Shown piece by piece: positions 1 through 6,035 of a DNA stretch of 9,831 bases. Position 1 is the stretch's first letter; the number at the start of each line of letters is the position of its first letter. Under the pieces are notes generated by a model, which ran no database searches, had not been told where the DNA came from, and saw only the letters and a program-made list of their open reading frames with translations. The translations under genes and the position numbers were made by a program. This DNA comes from Thermoleophilia bacterium (lineage in GTDB: Bacteria > Actinomycetota > Thermoleophilia > Gaiellales > Gaiellaceae): assembly GCA_013362295.1 (NCBI GenBank), contig JABFWJ010000462.1, positions 1 through 9,831 of the forward strand, read 5' to 3'.

Positions 1-156
1 CTGGACTGACTGGGAGGACGGATCGGTGTCGCCGTAGGGGCTCAGCCGCTTCGCGACCCCCAGCCCGAACACAACCGCGACCCCCACGCCGAGCAGAGCG
101 ACGAGCAGCAACCGACGCCTGTTCCGATGCTCGAATGAGGCAAGTCTCTCGAGCAT
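1..156 (-). CDS. MMPL/RND-family transporter, N-terminal fragment
   Basis: Only the first 52 codons are inside the window; the gene continues off the left edge. Residues 1-15 are a basic cytoplasmic N-terminus (ERLASFEHRNRRR), residues 16-34 form a first membrane helix rich in L, V, A and G, and residues 35-50 (VAKRLSPYGDTDPSSQ) are the start of the extracytoplasmic domain as seen in actinobacterial MMPL proteins, where a similar KRLSPYG stretch follows TM1. The ATG start at 156 is preceded by GGAGG nine bases upstream, lying inside the end of the carbonic anhydrase gene. It begins 3 bases after that gene's TAA, so the two are very probably co-transcribed and translationally coupled. MMPL proteins are inner-membrane exporters, often of lipids or hydrophobic drugs; the substrate cannot be told from this fragment. 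Family assignment rests on a short stretch. Confidence 0.72.
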   Translation of the reverse strand, partial: MLERLASFEHRNRRRLLLVALLGVGVAVVFGLGVAKRLSPYGDTDPSSQSVQ

Positions 157-159
157 GGC

Positions 160-780
160 TTACGCCCTCCGGACGGGGATGACCGTTTCGACGAGGCCGG
201 TGGCGACGTCGTAGACGTGCCCGGAGACCGTGATGCGGGGGGAGAGCGCCTCTGCGGAGCGGAGGCGCTCGACATCGTTCGCAACGGTGGCCGCGGGGTC
301 GAGGACGGCGTATTCGCGCAGCGTGGACTCGTCCGCGTTGATCGTCCGGGCGTAGGCGCGGCGGAAGTCGTCGTCGGCCAGGGCGGCGGCTCCGCACTGT
401 GTGTGGTGGATGACCGCGACCTCGAACAGGGGCCCCTCCGGCACGGCGTTCTCGGCGAGCTGGCCGACGAAGGCGAGGTTGTCGATCACCTCCGGCGTGA
501 CGCGTCCTCCGCGGTTGCGAACGACCATCGCCTCCCCGGGGTTGAGGCCGAGGATGTGAGCGGGGTCGACGCGAGGGTCGAGACAGCCGATCACGAGCAG
601 ACCCAAGGTGGGAAAGACCGTGACGCCCTCGTGGCCGGCCGCGGCGGCAAAGGCCCGGTTGCGGGCGAGGGCGGTCTCGACGCCGGCCGCGTCGGACTGC
701 TCGAGGCTCGGCAAATCGAACTCGGTCGGCTCGCCGACCGGCGGCGCGAGAGTCGGGTCTGCTGCTGACTGTTCGTGCAT
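160..780 (-). CDS. Beta-class carbonic anhydrase
   Basis: This 206-residue protein should interconvert CO2 and bicarbonate in the cytoplasm using a zinc ion. The first ligand motif is Cys66-x-Asp68-x-Arg70 (GCLDPRVDP) and the second is His126-x-x-Cys129 (HHTQCGAAAL). Cys66, His126 and Cys129 are the expected zinc ligands and Asp68/Arg70 the catalytic dyad of beta carbonic anhydrases. The segment VVRNRGGRVTPEVIDNL (86-102) is the usual conserved loop between them. Length is normal for the family. I chose the ATG at 780 because AGGAGGA sits eight bases upstream and family similarity begins soon after; an in-frame extension to 954 has no such site and reads as unrelated Arg/Ser-rich sequence. 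The MMPL transporter gene starts 3 bases downstream. A link between the two functions is not obvious; bicarbonate supply or pH balance is possible. Confidence 0.93.
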   Translation of the reverse strand: MHEQSAADPTLAPPVGEPTEFDLPSLEQSDAAGVETALARNRAFAAAAGHEGVTVFPTLGLLVIGCLDPRVDPAHILGLNPGEAMVVRNRGGRVTPEVIDNLAFVGQLAENAVPEGPLFEVAVIHHTQCGAAALADDDFRRAYARTINADESTLREYAVLDPAATVANDVERLRSAEALSPRITVSGHVYDVATGLVETVIPVRRA

Positions 781-932
781 CTGTGCTGTCCTCCTGTGTT
801 GTGTCGCGACCGCTTTCTGGGTTGCGATGCGGCGTATGGAAAGTCCGGTTCCTGATGAGGAGAGGGTCGCTGCGGGTATCCCGGGAGCGGAAGCGCGCCA
901 GCGCGAGTTGTGATCCGCGCTAGCACGAATCC

Positions 933-1007
933 CACGAGGGATGGCTCCCCACACCTCGTGCTGGCGGCGGCGGCTCGCGCGAGCAAGCCGGCCCGCATCG
1001 TGCGGGC
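933..1007. repeat. Inverted repeats between response regulator and carbonic anhydrase genes
   Basis: The 250-base gap (781-1030) between the response-regulator stop and the carbonic anhydrase start holds several short inverted repeats. GCCCGCA (991-997) pairs with TGCGGGC (1001-1007) across a 3-base loop, 24 bases beyond the response-regulator stop. GCTCGCGCGAGC (973-984) is a perfect 12-base palindrome. CACGAGG (933-939) pairs with CCTCGTG (954-960), and the overlapping AGCACGA (922-928) can pair with TCGTGCT (956-962) instead. The first hairpin could end the kinase/regulator transcript, but no T-tract follows it on the minus strand. No convincing -35/-10 pair for the carbonic anhydrase was found. 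Confidence 0.35.
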
Positions 1008-1030
1008 GCGCGGCCGGCCCAAGGAGAGCT

Positions 1031-1678
1031 TTACGAACCGAGGTACGCGAGCACGGCGAGCACGCGCCGGTGGTCGGCCTGGCTCTCGGTGATGCGGAGT
1101 TTCATCAGGATGTTCTTCACGTGCTTCTCGACCGTGCGTTCGGCGATGAAGAGTCGTTCTGCGATGGCGCGGTTGGAACGGCCTTCCGCCATGAGCGCGA
1201 GCACTTCCCGTTCGCGGTCGCTGAGGTCGTCGAGCGGGTCGTGGCCCGGGCGGCGGCGGCCGACGAGCTGAGAGACCACGGACGGATCGAGTACGGATCC
1301 TCCCGCGCCGACGCGCTTGACGGCGTCGGTGAGCTCCCGCAGGTCCGAGACGCGGTCCTTGAGCAGGTAGCCGACGCCGCTCGCGTTGTCCGCCAGCAGC
1401 TCGAAGGCGTAGCTCGGGCGCACGTACTGCGAGAGCACGAGCACTCCGAGTTTCGGATGGCGAGTGCGCAGCTCACGGGCGGCGCGCAGCCCTTCGTCGG
1501 TGTGCGTGGGCGGCATGCGGATGTCGACAATCGCGACGTCGGGGTTCTTGTCGGCGACCTCGCGGAGCAGCTCGTCCGCGTCGCCGGCCTGACCGACCAC
1601 GTCGAAGCCGGCTTCGGCGAGCAGGCGTGACACGCCTTCGCGCAGCAGGACCGAATCGTCCGCAATCACGATTCGCAC
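1031..1678 (-). CDS. NarL/FixJ-family two-component response regulator
   Basis: A 215-residue transcription factor made of an N-terminal receiver domain (about 1-120) and a C-terminal LuxR-type helix-turn-helix (about 148-212). The receiver has the acidic pair Asp7/Asp8, the phosphoacceptor Asp52 in VDIRMPP, Ser83 in LVLSQY and the conserved Lys107 in GYLLKDR. The DNA-binding domain shows LSDREREVLALMAEGRSN (152-169) and the recognition helix ERTVEKHVKNILMKL (180-194). The start is a GTG at 1678, which gives the canonical (M)RIVIADDS opening; GGAG lies seven bases upstream. This start lies 13 bases inside the 3' end of the kinase gene, in another frame, which points to translational coupling. 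Upstream in-frame codons to 1762 overlap the kinase and give atypical sequence. It should be phosphorylated by the neighbouring kinase; target genes are unknown. Confidence 0.94.
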   Translation of the reverse strand: MRIVIADDSVLLREGVSRLLAEAGFDVVGQAGDADELLREVADKNPDVAIVDIRMPPTHTDEGLRAARELRTRHPKLGVLVLSQYVRPSYAFELLADNASGVGYLLKDRVSDLRELTDAVKRVGAGGSVLDPSVVSQLVGRRRPGHDPLDDLSDREREVLALMAEGRSNRAIAERLFIAERTVEKHVKNILMKLRITESQADHRRVLAVLAYLGS

Positions 1679-3396
1679 GGGATCTCCGCTCTCAGTCGTG
1701 TGCCGCTCCCGGGCGGGCTCTCGACCGCGAGCGTGCCGCCCAGCGCTTCCACGCGATCGCACAAGCCGCGCAGGCCGGAGCCCTGCGCCGGATCGGCGCC
1801 GCCAACACCATCGTCGGCGATCTCGATATGCGCGAGCCCGTTGCTCCGCTCGACCGTGACCGACACGGTGTCAGCGGACGCGTACTTCGCGACGTTCGCG
1901 AGCGCTTCGGCAACGATGTAGTACGCCGCCGCCTCGACCGGCCCAGGCAGGCGCTCGTCAGGCGGAACGGCTAGCTCGGTCGAGACGGGCGCAAGAAAGA
2001 CGAGCTCCTGCAATGCGGGGCCGAGACCGCGCTCGGTGAGGATCGCGGGATGAATGCCCTGGCTGAGCTCACGGAGCTCGTGCAGCGCCGCTCCGAGCGC
2101 CTGCCGTGCTTCCTCGATGATCTGACGCGCCGCCTCGGGTTCCGACCCGAGCTTCGACTCCGCCAGCCCGAGAGCCAGCGACACCGAGACGAGCCGCTGC
2201 TGAGTGCCGTCGTGGAGGTTCCGTTCGAGTCGCCGACGTTCCGCATCGGCGGCGTCGACGATGCGCGCACGCGACGCCCGCAGGTCTTCGAGGCGCGCGC
2301 GCAGGTCGGCCTGCAGCCGCTCGTTCTCGAGTGCGAGGCCCGCGGCGGCGCCGACGGCTTCGACGAGGTCGGGCTCGTCGTGGAGCGTCGCATCGTGAAC
2401 GAGCGCCGCGACAGGCCGGCCCTCTCGTTCGATGATGGTCGCGACTCGCGAGTCTCCGCCAGTCGGCAGCTCGATAGGTCTTCCGTCGACATCGACGTAG
2501 CGGCTTCGCTCGGGAAGCCAGTAGGCGAGCGAGAGCGATGGGTCGTGTAAGGCGCGAGCGAGCGCGTCGCGCAGCTTCCCCGGACCACGCGTTTCTCGCA
2601 GCTGCACGACCAACTCTGCGACCGCACCGCGTGCGAGCCTGCTGCGGAGGAGGTCGACCGTCAGCGCCAGCGGCACCGCGGCAATGACGAGATACGCAGC
2701 GGCCGCGACAGGCCCGACTGCCTTATAAGGCGCCTCTTCGAAGATGCTGACCGCGGAGGCGGCGGCGGCTGCCGCGCCGGTCCAGAAAACGATCGCGAAC
2801 ACGCGTCGCCAGCGCGGCGTCGCGCGCCGCCAGCGATCCGCAAGGAGCGCGAGCCCGGCAAGGAACAACGCGATGCCGATCCCGCGGATCGTGTTCGTCA
2901 AGGCGTGGGCCACCACGCGATTCGCATCGACGAGTGCAAGGTTCCTCGGATCGCCGGGGCTCCCCTTGTCGAACAGGCTTGCGATCGCGATCACGACGAC
3001 CGTGTCCACATACGCCGCGGCCACGAGGAAGCGTGGGAGCCGGCCCTCGAGGCGTCCGCTGGGAAACGCAAGCAGGACATGTCCCAGAACGGCGAAGAAC
3101 AACACGCCCAGGAAGCCCCCGATCGTGTGGAGCAGCGGAACGTCGGAGTAGGTCAGCCGGCCCGCGAACCACGCGCAGCCGACGAAGACCATGAGGGGCC
3201 CGATCCGGTCCGCGGGCCGGCGACTCCATTCCACGAGTCCCATGGCGCACCAGGACAAGCCGACGACGAGCGTCAGCACCGCGATGCGCTCGCGCGAGTG
3301 CGCGACGTCGCTCGTGAGGATCAAGGCCGCGGTGGCGCCGCCGGCGGCGAGCGCCGCCGGCCACAGAGCGAGACGGGCGGCGTTTTTGAATCGCAT
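1666..3396 (-). CDS. Sensor histidine kinase, HisKA_3 type, eight predicted TM segments
   Basis: A 576-residue membrane kinase that should autophosphorylate and pass phosphate to the response regulator encoded immediately after it. About eight hydrophobic segments fill residues 6-250 (near 6-28, 37-57, 65-82, 89-111, 121-142, 163-186, 197-219 and 226-249). Residues 260-360 look like a degenerate GAF-type region, followed by a coiled-coil linker (358-385). The dimerisation/phosphoacceptor motif is ERRRLERNLHDGTQQRL with His395, typical of NarX/DesK-like kinases. The HATPase_c domain has the N-box ALANVAKYAS (Asn501), DDGVGG (528-533) and GSGLRGL (539-545). I chose the ATG at 3396, which has GAGG seven bases upstream; a GTG at 3411 is the alternative and adds five residues. 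This layout is common in Actinobacteria. The signal sensed cannot be told; the membrane domain may sense envelope state. Confidence 0.93.
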   Translation of the reverse strand: MRFKNAARLALWPAALAAGGATAALILTSDVAHSRERIAVLTLVVGLSWCAMGLVEWSRRPADRIGPLMVFVGCAWFAGRLTYSDVPLLHTIGGFLGVLFFAVLGHVLLAFPSGRLEGRLPRFLVAAAYVDTVVVIAIASLFDKGSPGDPRNLALVDANRVVAHALTNTIRGIGIALFLAGLALLADRWRRATPRWRRVFAIVFWTGAAAAAASAVSIFEEAPYKAVGPVAAAAYLVIAAVPLALTVDLLRSRLARGAVAELVVQLRETRGPGKLRDALARALHDPSLSLAYWLPERSRYVDVDGRPIELPTGGDSRVATIIEREGRPVAALVHDATLHDEPDLVEAVGAAAGLALENERLQADLRARLEDLRASRARIVDAADAERRRLERNLHDGTQQRLVSVSLALGLAESKLGSEPEAARQIIEEARQALGAALHELRELSQGIHPAILTERGLGPALQELVFLAPVSTELAVPPDERLPGPVEAAAYYIVAEALANVAKYASADTVSVTVERSNGLAHIEIADDGVGGADPAQGSGLRGLCDRVEALGGTLAVESPPGSGTRLRAEIPCES

Positions 3397-3485
3397 CTCT
3401 CTACCTCGCACCTAGCGTGTCGACTCCGATCTGCGGAGGCAAGCGTGCCACCACGGCCCCGTACGGGTGTAGCTGCCCACACTCG

Positions 3486-3518
3486 GTCGGCCACGCGAGG
3501 CCGACAGCGGCCGTCGGC
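3486..3518. repeat. Overlapping hairpins in the gap between the kinase and MOSC genes
   Basis: In the 167-base gap 3397-3563, GTCGGCC (3486-3492) pairs perfectly with GGCCGAC (3499-3505) over a 6-base loop. The same right arm, as GCCGAC (3500-3505), can pair with GTCGGC (3513-3518), so two alternative hairpins share one arm. They lie 46-78 bases past the stop of the minus-strand MOSC gene and upstream of the kinase gene. No T-tract follows, so a classical terminator is not shown. The perfect palindrome CCCGTACGGG at 3458-3467 is about 60 bases upstream of the kinase start and is a possible operator. Confidence 0.35.
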
Positions 3519-3563
3519 GACGCAGACCTCGCGGGCGGGGACAGGCTGGGTGGGTTGAGCGGG

Positions 3564-4388
3564 TTAGTCGATGGCCTCGATCTCGTCGCCGAGGCGAATC
3601 ACGCCTCCTCTGACGATGTCGGCGCGGATGCCGCCGCGGTGGACGAGTGGGCGAAGGAGTCCGGGTCTGGCGAGTTTCTCGAGATGGGCGCACGGTTCGG
3701 CGAGTCGGCGGCCGACGCACTCGATGGAGCCGATCCGGAACCTGTGGCCGACGAGGCCGTTGAGGGAGATGCCGCGCGTCACGATGTTGCGGCGCGCCTG
3801 TTCGGATGCGAGCTGGATCTCGGCGAGCACTTCCGCCTCGACCAGGGTAAGTTCGTAGCCGGGCCCAGGGCCGCTGAAGGTTCCTCGGCCTGCGGCGTAG
3901 CGGTCGCCGGCGAGTCCGCGGCCGGCGAGTGCCTCGGCCTCGTCCACTCGCGAGAGCGGCGCCTCCGCGTTCGCCGTGATCAGGATCGTCGCAACCGTGC
4001 CTGCAGTCGGCGCGGCGCCGTAGGGGTTGTCGGTTGGGAGGTGGAGGTCGAGGGGCGTCAGCATCCATGCCGCTTCGATGCGCGCGCTCTCGTGGTAGGC
4101 GTTGCTCGGGTCGAGCCAGACACCTGAAGGTGATCCGAACATCACCACGGCGTGTTCGCGGTCGCCGTCGCGGAAGACGGCGATCCACTGTCCCGGCCAG
4201 TCGAACGCGATGGCGTCCGCGATGGGGACGAGGCCGAGGTTGCGTTCTGCGAGCCATTGCTTGAAGAAGCGCATCGGGTCGTCCGCCTCGCCGGGTACGG
4301 GCACGGGGCTGCGGAGGATCTCGCTCAGGCAGGCGCGGAGCTCGTTCGCGAGCGGCGGGACGGATCGATCGGAGATGTCGAGATTCAT
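3564..4388 (-). CDS. MOSC-domain protein with papain-like N-terminal domain
   Basis: A 274-residue protein in two parts. Residues about 130-273 form a MOSC domain, the fold found in molybdenum-cofactor sulfurases and in YiiM-like proteins: GLAGDRYA (158-165), the stretch RRNIVTRGISLNGLVG (199-214), Cys233 in RLAEPCAHLE at the position of the conserved MOSC cysteine, and HRGGIRADIVRGGVIRLGD (250-268). Such proteins are thought to bind or transfer a sulfide or metal-sulfur group. Residues about 10-120 are a separate domain: Cys20 in ACLSEIL, FFKQWLAERNLGLVPI (41-56), WPGQWIA, His79 in EHAVVMFG and Asp93 in WLDPS. This order resembles small papain/C39-like families, so Cys20, His79 and Asp93 could be a catalytic triad; this is an inference. 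The ATG at 4388 is chosen because similarity starts there; the open frame extends to 4709 but into the MarR gene. AGGA lies ten bases upstream. Divergent from the MarR gene. Confidence 0.85.
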   Translation of the reverse strand: MNLDISDRSVPPLANELRACLSEILRSPVPVPGEADDPMRFFKQWLAERNLGLVPIADAIAFDWPGQWIAVFRDGDREHAVVMFGSPSGVWLDPSNAYHESARIEAAWMLTPLDLHLPTDNPYGAAPTAGTVATILITANAEAPLSRVDEAEALAGRGLAGDRYAAGRGTFSGPGPGYELTLVEAEVLAEIQLASEQARRNIVTRGISLNGLVGHRFRIGSIECVGRRLAEPCAHLEKLARPGLLRPLVHRGGIRADIVRGGVIRLGDEIEAID

Positions 4389-4571
4389 GTGAGCTCGGTC
4401 CTGTGGTTTATCCGAACGGCTAGCCGCATGGCCGCGCTCTGCTATCAGCATGTCGCGGGGCGACGTATCCGGCGTGGCTCTTGAGCGTTTTACTGTGAGG
4501 AAGGGTGGTCCGGGATGGAGGCGAGGGTCTGAGACGAGACAGCGATCCGCCGGGATGACGTCGGAGGCGTA
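4389..4571. promoter_or_regulatory. Divergent intergenic region, MOSC and MarR genes
   Basis: These 183 bases separate two divergently read genes and should hold both promoters. A perfect 10-base palindrome CGGCTAGCCG lies at 4417-4426, 29 bases before the MOSC start. A TTGAGC at 4481-4486 resembles a -35 box on the plus strand, but no good -10 stands 16-18 bases after it. I found no clear two-fold operator of the usual MarR type, so regulation of the MOSC gene by the neighbouring regulator is only suggested by the arrangement. Confidence 0.4.
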
Positions 4572-5012
4572 GTGGGAAAGGGAAGCGGGGGTGAAGCGAT
4601 CCCGCTCGAGCGGGTGATTGCGATCGCCGATTTTCGCGCGGAGTTGCGCCGCTTTCAGCGTCATAGCGAGCGTGTTGAGGCTCGGCACGGCCTGACGCCG
4701 CAGCGTCACCTATTGCTCTTGATGGTCAAAGGCGCGGCGGATGGGAGCGAGCGGTTGAGCGTCGGTGCGGTCGCGGATCGGTTGCAGTTGGGGGTGAACA
4801 CGACGACTGAGCTGATCAACCGCGCCGAGGAGAGCGGGCTCGTTCGTCGTGAAAGGTCTGACGAGGACGCGCGCGTCGTCTACCTGCGTTTGACGGAGGA
4901 GGGCGAGCGTCGGCTCGCGGGGGTCATGGTCGAGTTGGATGCGACTCGGGAGCAATTGGAAGAGGCCCTGCTCGGTCTCACTCGCTCGTTTCGCCGCACG
5001 GCGGCGCGGTAG
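4572..5012 (+). CDS. MarR-family transcriptional regulator
   Basis: A 146-residue winged-helix regulator of normal family length. The N-terminal helix (11-38) serves dimerisation, GLTPQRHLLLLMV (40-52) is the family's conserved second helix, and the helix-turn-helix spans LSVGAVADRLQLGVNTTTEL (62-81). The wing carries the family signature Asp-x-Asp-x-Arg (RSDEDARVVYLRLTEEG, 95-111), and a C-terminal amphipathic helix (112-140) completes the dimer interface. The start is a GTG at 4572 with GGAGG at 4563-4567, a short four-base spacing. It is transcribed away from the MOSC gene and followed by a strong hairpin terminator, so it is probably monocistronic. MarR proteins usually repress themselves and a divergent neighbour and respond to phenolic ligands or oxidants; which applies here cannot be told. 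Confidence 0.92.
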   Translation: MGKGSGGEAIPLERVIAIADFRAELRRFQRHSERVEARHGLTPQRHLLLLMVKGAADGSERLSVGAVADRLQLGVNTTTELINRAEESGLVRRERSDEDARVVYLRLTEEGERRLAGVMVELDATREQLEEALLGLTRSFRRTAAR

Positions 5013-5019
5013 CGCGGGC

Positions 5020-5061
5020 CTCCGGCGCGAGCCACGACTGGCCGCCGGAGTGCTCTTTTGT
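5020..5061 (+). terminator. Rho-independent terminator after the MarR gene
   Basis: CTCCGGC (5020-5026) pairs with GCCGGAG (5044-5050). An inner stem GCCA (5031-5034) with TGGC (5039-5042) closes a four-base loop. The hairpin is followed by TGCTCTTTTGTGTTT, a T-rich tract, starting 8 bases after the MarR stop codon. Confidence 0.65.
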
Positions 5062-5079
5062 GTTTAGCTCTCCGCCGAG

Positions 5080-5104
5080 CCAGTTCGTAGTACGAGGGAA
5101 CTGG
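5080..5104. repeat. 25-base imperfect inverted repeat upstream of the first CxCGxPxC gene
   Basis: CCAGTT (5080-5085) is mirrored by AACTGG (5099-5104), and the core CGTA (5086-5089) by TACG (5091-5094). It lies 33-57 bases before the start codon at 5137, where either an operator or an mRNA leader hairpin would act. No T-tract follows, so it is not a terminator. Confidence 0.4.
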
Positions 5105-5136
5105 GTGTCGATGGTTACTAAGCGCGGGGGTGTTGG

Positions 5137-5466
5137 ATGGACGAGGAGATGCGGCTGAGGCGGCTTGCGGAGAACGAGCTCATTCGTAAGGAGGCGAACG
5201 AGGAGATCGAGCGGCAGGCTCGTGAGGAGGAGCGCGAGGGCGGCATTCGCGATCCGGAGCTGGAGTTCTTTTGTGCATGCGGCCGGCCGGATTGTGACGC
5301 GAAGCTGCTGCTGACGCTCTCCGAGTACGAAGCCGCATCCGGGCCGGATCGGTTCATCGTCGTGCCCGGTCATGACAACCCCCAGATCGAGCAGGTCGTC
5401 GAGGCACACGATCGCTACCTCGTGGTCGAGAAACAAGCTGGATTCCAGCCGGACGAGCGGCGCTGA
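5137..5466 (+). CDS. Small CxCGxPxC protein, putative zinc-binding (paralogue 1)
   Basis: A 109-residue protein of no function known to me. Residues 1-37 are strongly charged and probably a helix or coiled coil (EANEEIERQAREEER). The core (42-98) has FFCACGRPDCDAKLLLT with Cys46, Cys48 and Cys53, then LSEYEA, DRFIVVPGHDNPQIEQVVE with His79, and HDRYLVVEK. The three cysteines with His79 could make a CCCH metal site; this is an inference. The same core, in the same order, is in the protein encoded at 6032-6421, so the two are paralogues. I recall this family from Thermoleophilia and other Actinobacteria as unnamed hypothetical proteins. Start ATG 5137 has GGGGG six bases upstream; an ATG at 5149 has no room for a binding site. 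It has no signal peptide or membrane segment. Confidence 0.82.
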   Translation: MDEEMRLRRLAENELIRKEANEEIERQAREEEREGGIRDPELEFFCACGRPDCDAKLLLTLSEYEAASGPDRFIVVPGHDNPQIEQVVEAHDRYLVVEKQAGFQPDERR

Positions 5467-5537
5467 GAGCGTCCGCTGGAGCGAGTCTCGGCCGTTCTTC
5501 ATGCTGGCCGGTGCTGCTGTGCGCGCCGACAACTTTC

Positions 5538-5566
5538 TGGCGAGGGTGAGGCGGTCGCGCTAATAT
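5538..5566 (+). promoter_or_regulatory. Candidate promoter for the five-gene small-protein cassette
   Basis: A near-consensus -10 box TAATAT at 5561-5566 is AT-rich against very GC-rich surroundings. TGGCGA at 5538-5543, 17 bases upstream, is a weak match to TTGACA. This would leave about 108 bases of leader before the GTG at 5681. The 214-base gap 5467-5680 holds no other gene that I can support. Confidence 0.38.
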
Positions 5567-5680
5567 CTCGTACCACGAAGAACCTCCGTACGCAGTGCGA
5601 TTCCGTCAAGCCACACCCGATCAGCGAGGCGAGCGGATGCAGTGCGGGCCTTAGCCCACGATTGAGGGGAGGACGCGGCC

Positions 5681-5863
5681 GTGACGTCGGAGCCGACCGA
5701 GCAGCAGCCGGGCGCTGAAGAGGTGACTGACGACATGATCCGGAACCGGGCGCATGAGATCTCGCAGGAAGAGGGGGCGGGCACGCCAGAGGAGAACTGG
5801 CGGCGAGCCGAGCGGGAGCTCCGCGGCGAGGCAAGGGGGCATGGCGAGCCTCCGCAGTCTTGA
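5681..5863 (+). CDS. DUF2934-like small protein
   Basis: A 60-residue acidic, soluble protein. Residues 19-47 (core MIRNRAHEISQEEG, then EENWRRAERELR) match the pattern of DUF2934, a short helical domain with an Ile-Arg-x-Arg-Ala start and a Trp-x-x-Ala-Glu end (here Ile20, Arg23, Ala24, Glu26, Trp40, Ala43, Glu44, Leu47). The family has no known function. The GTG start at 5681 has a GGGGAGGA site about eight bases upstream. It opens a run of five overlapping genes; its 3' end overlaps the next gene by 23 bases in another frame. Confidence 0.75.
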   Translation: MTSEPTEQQPGAEEVTDDMIRNRAHEISQEEGAGTPEENWRRAERELRGEARGHGEPPQS

Positions 5864-6035
5864 GGTGGACCTCGACGAACTGCGTGCTTGGTGCGCGCTG
5901 CTCGAGCAGGCGCTGCAATCACGAATCGTCGGAACCTCATCCGAGGTCCGCAGGCCGTTCGAGTTGACCGGCGTCGACCGCGAGTTGTTTGTTCTCACCT
6001 CTCTTACCTCTGCGCTGGGCGGCGCGACACGATGA
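5841..6035 (+). CDS. Hypothetical 64-residue protein
   Basis: I do not recognise this protein. The 64 residues begin with an amphipathic helix (SLEVDLDELRAWCALLEQAL, 6-25) and go on to a mixed segment (VRRPFELTGVDRELFVLTSLTSALG, in two parts at 37-60). It has one cysteine (Cys18) and no membrane segment or signal peptide. Support for it being real is positional: GAGG at 5828-5831 is nine bases before the ATG, the gene overlaps its upstream neighbour by 23 bases, and its TGA forms an ATGA with the start of the next gene. It bridges two better supported genes with no gap. An alternative start upstream at 5754 would give a long Arg-rich overlap and is less likely. Confidence 0.62.
   Translation: MASLRSLEVDLDELRAWCALLEQALQSRIVGTSSEVRRPFELTGVDRELFVLTSLTSALGGATR

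Noticed and set aside
781..954. N-terminal extension of the carbonic anhydrase
   Set aside because: The extension has no similarity to the family and the ATG at 780 has a strong AGGAGGA site.
941..1630. A 229-codon plus-strand frame opposite the response regulator
   Set aside because: Shadow of the response regulator; no family resemblance.
2905..3558. A 217-codon plus-strand frame opposite the histidine kinase
   Set aside because: Antisense to a well-supported membrane domain and composed of charged low-complexity residues.
3412..4257. A 281-codon minus-strand frame overlapping the MOSC gene
   Set aside because: Almost entirely Arg/Pro-rich out-of-frame translation; the MOSC frame on the same strand has clear motifs.
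4389..4709. N-terminal extension of the MOSC protein
   Set aside because: It would overlap the start of the divergent MarR gene and reads as unrelated sequence; the ATG at 4388 fits the domain start.
4978..5532. A 184-codon minus-strand frame across the MarR terminator and the first CxCGxPxC gene
   Set aside because: It covers a good terminator and a well-supported plus-strand gene, and shows no domain.
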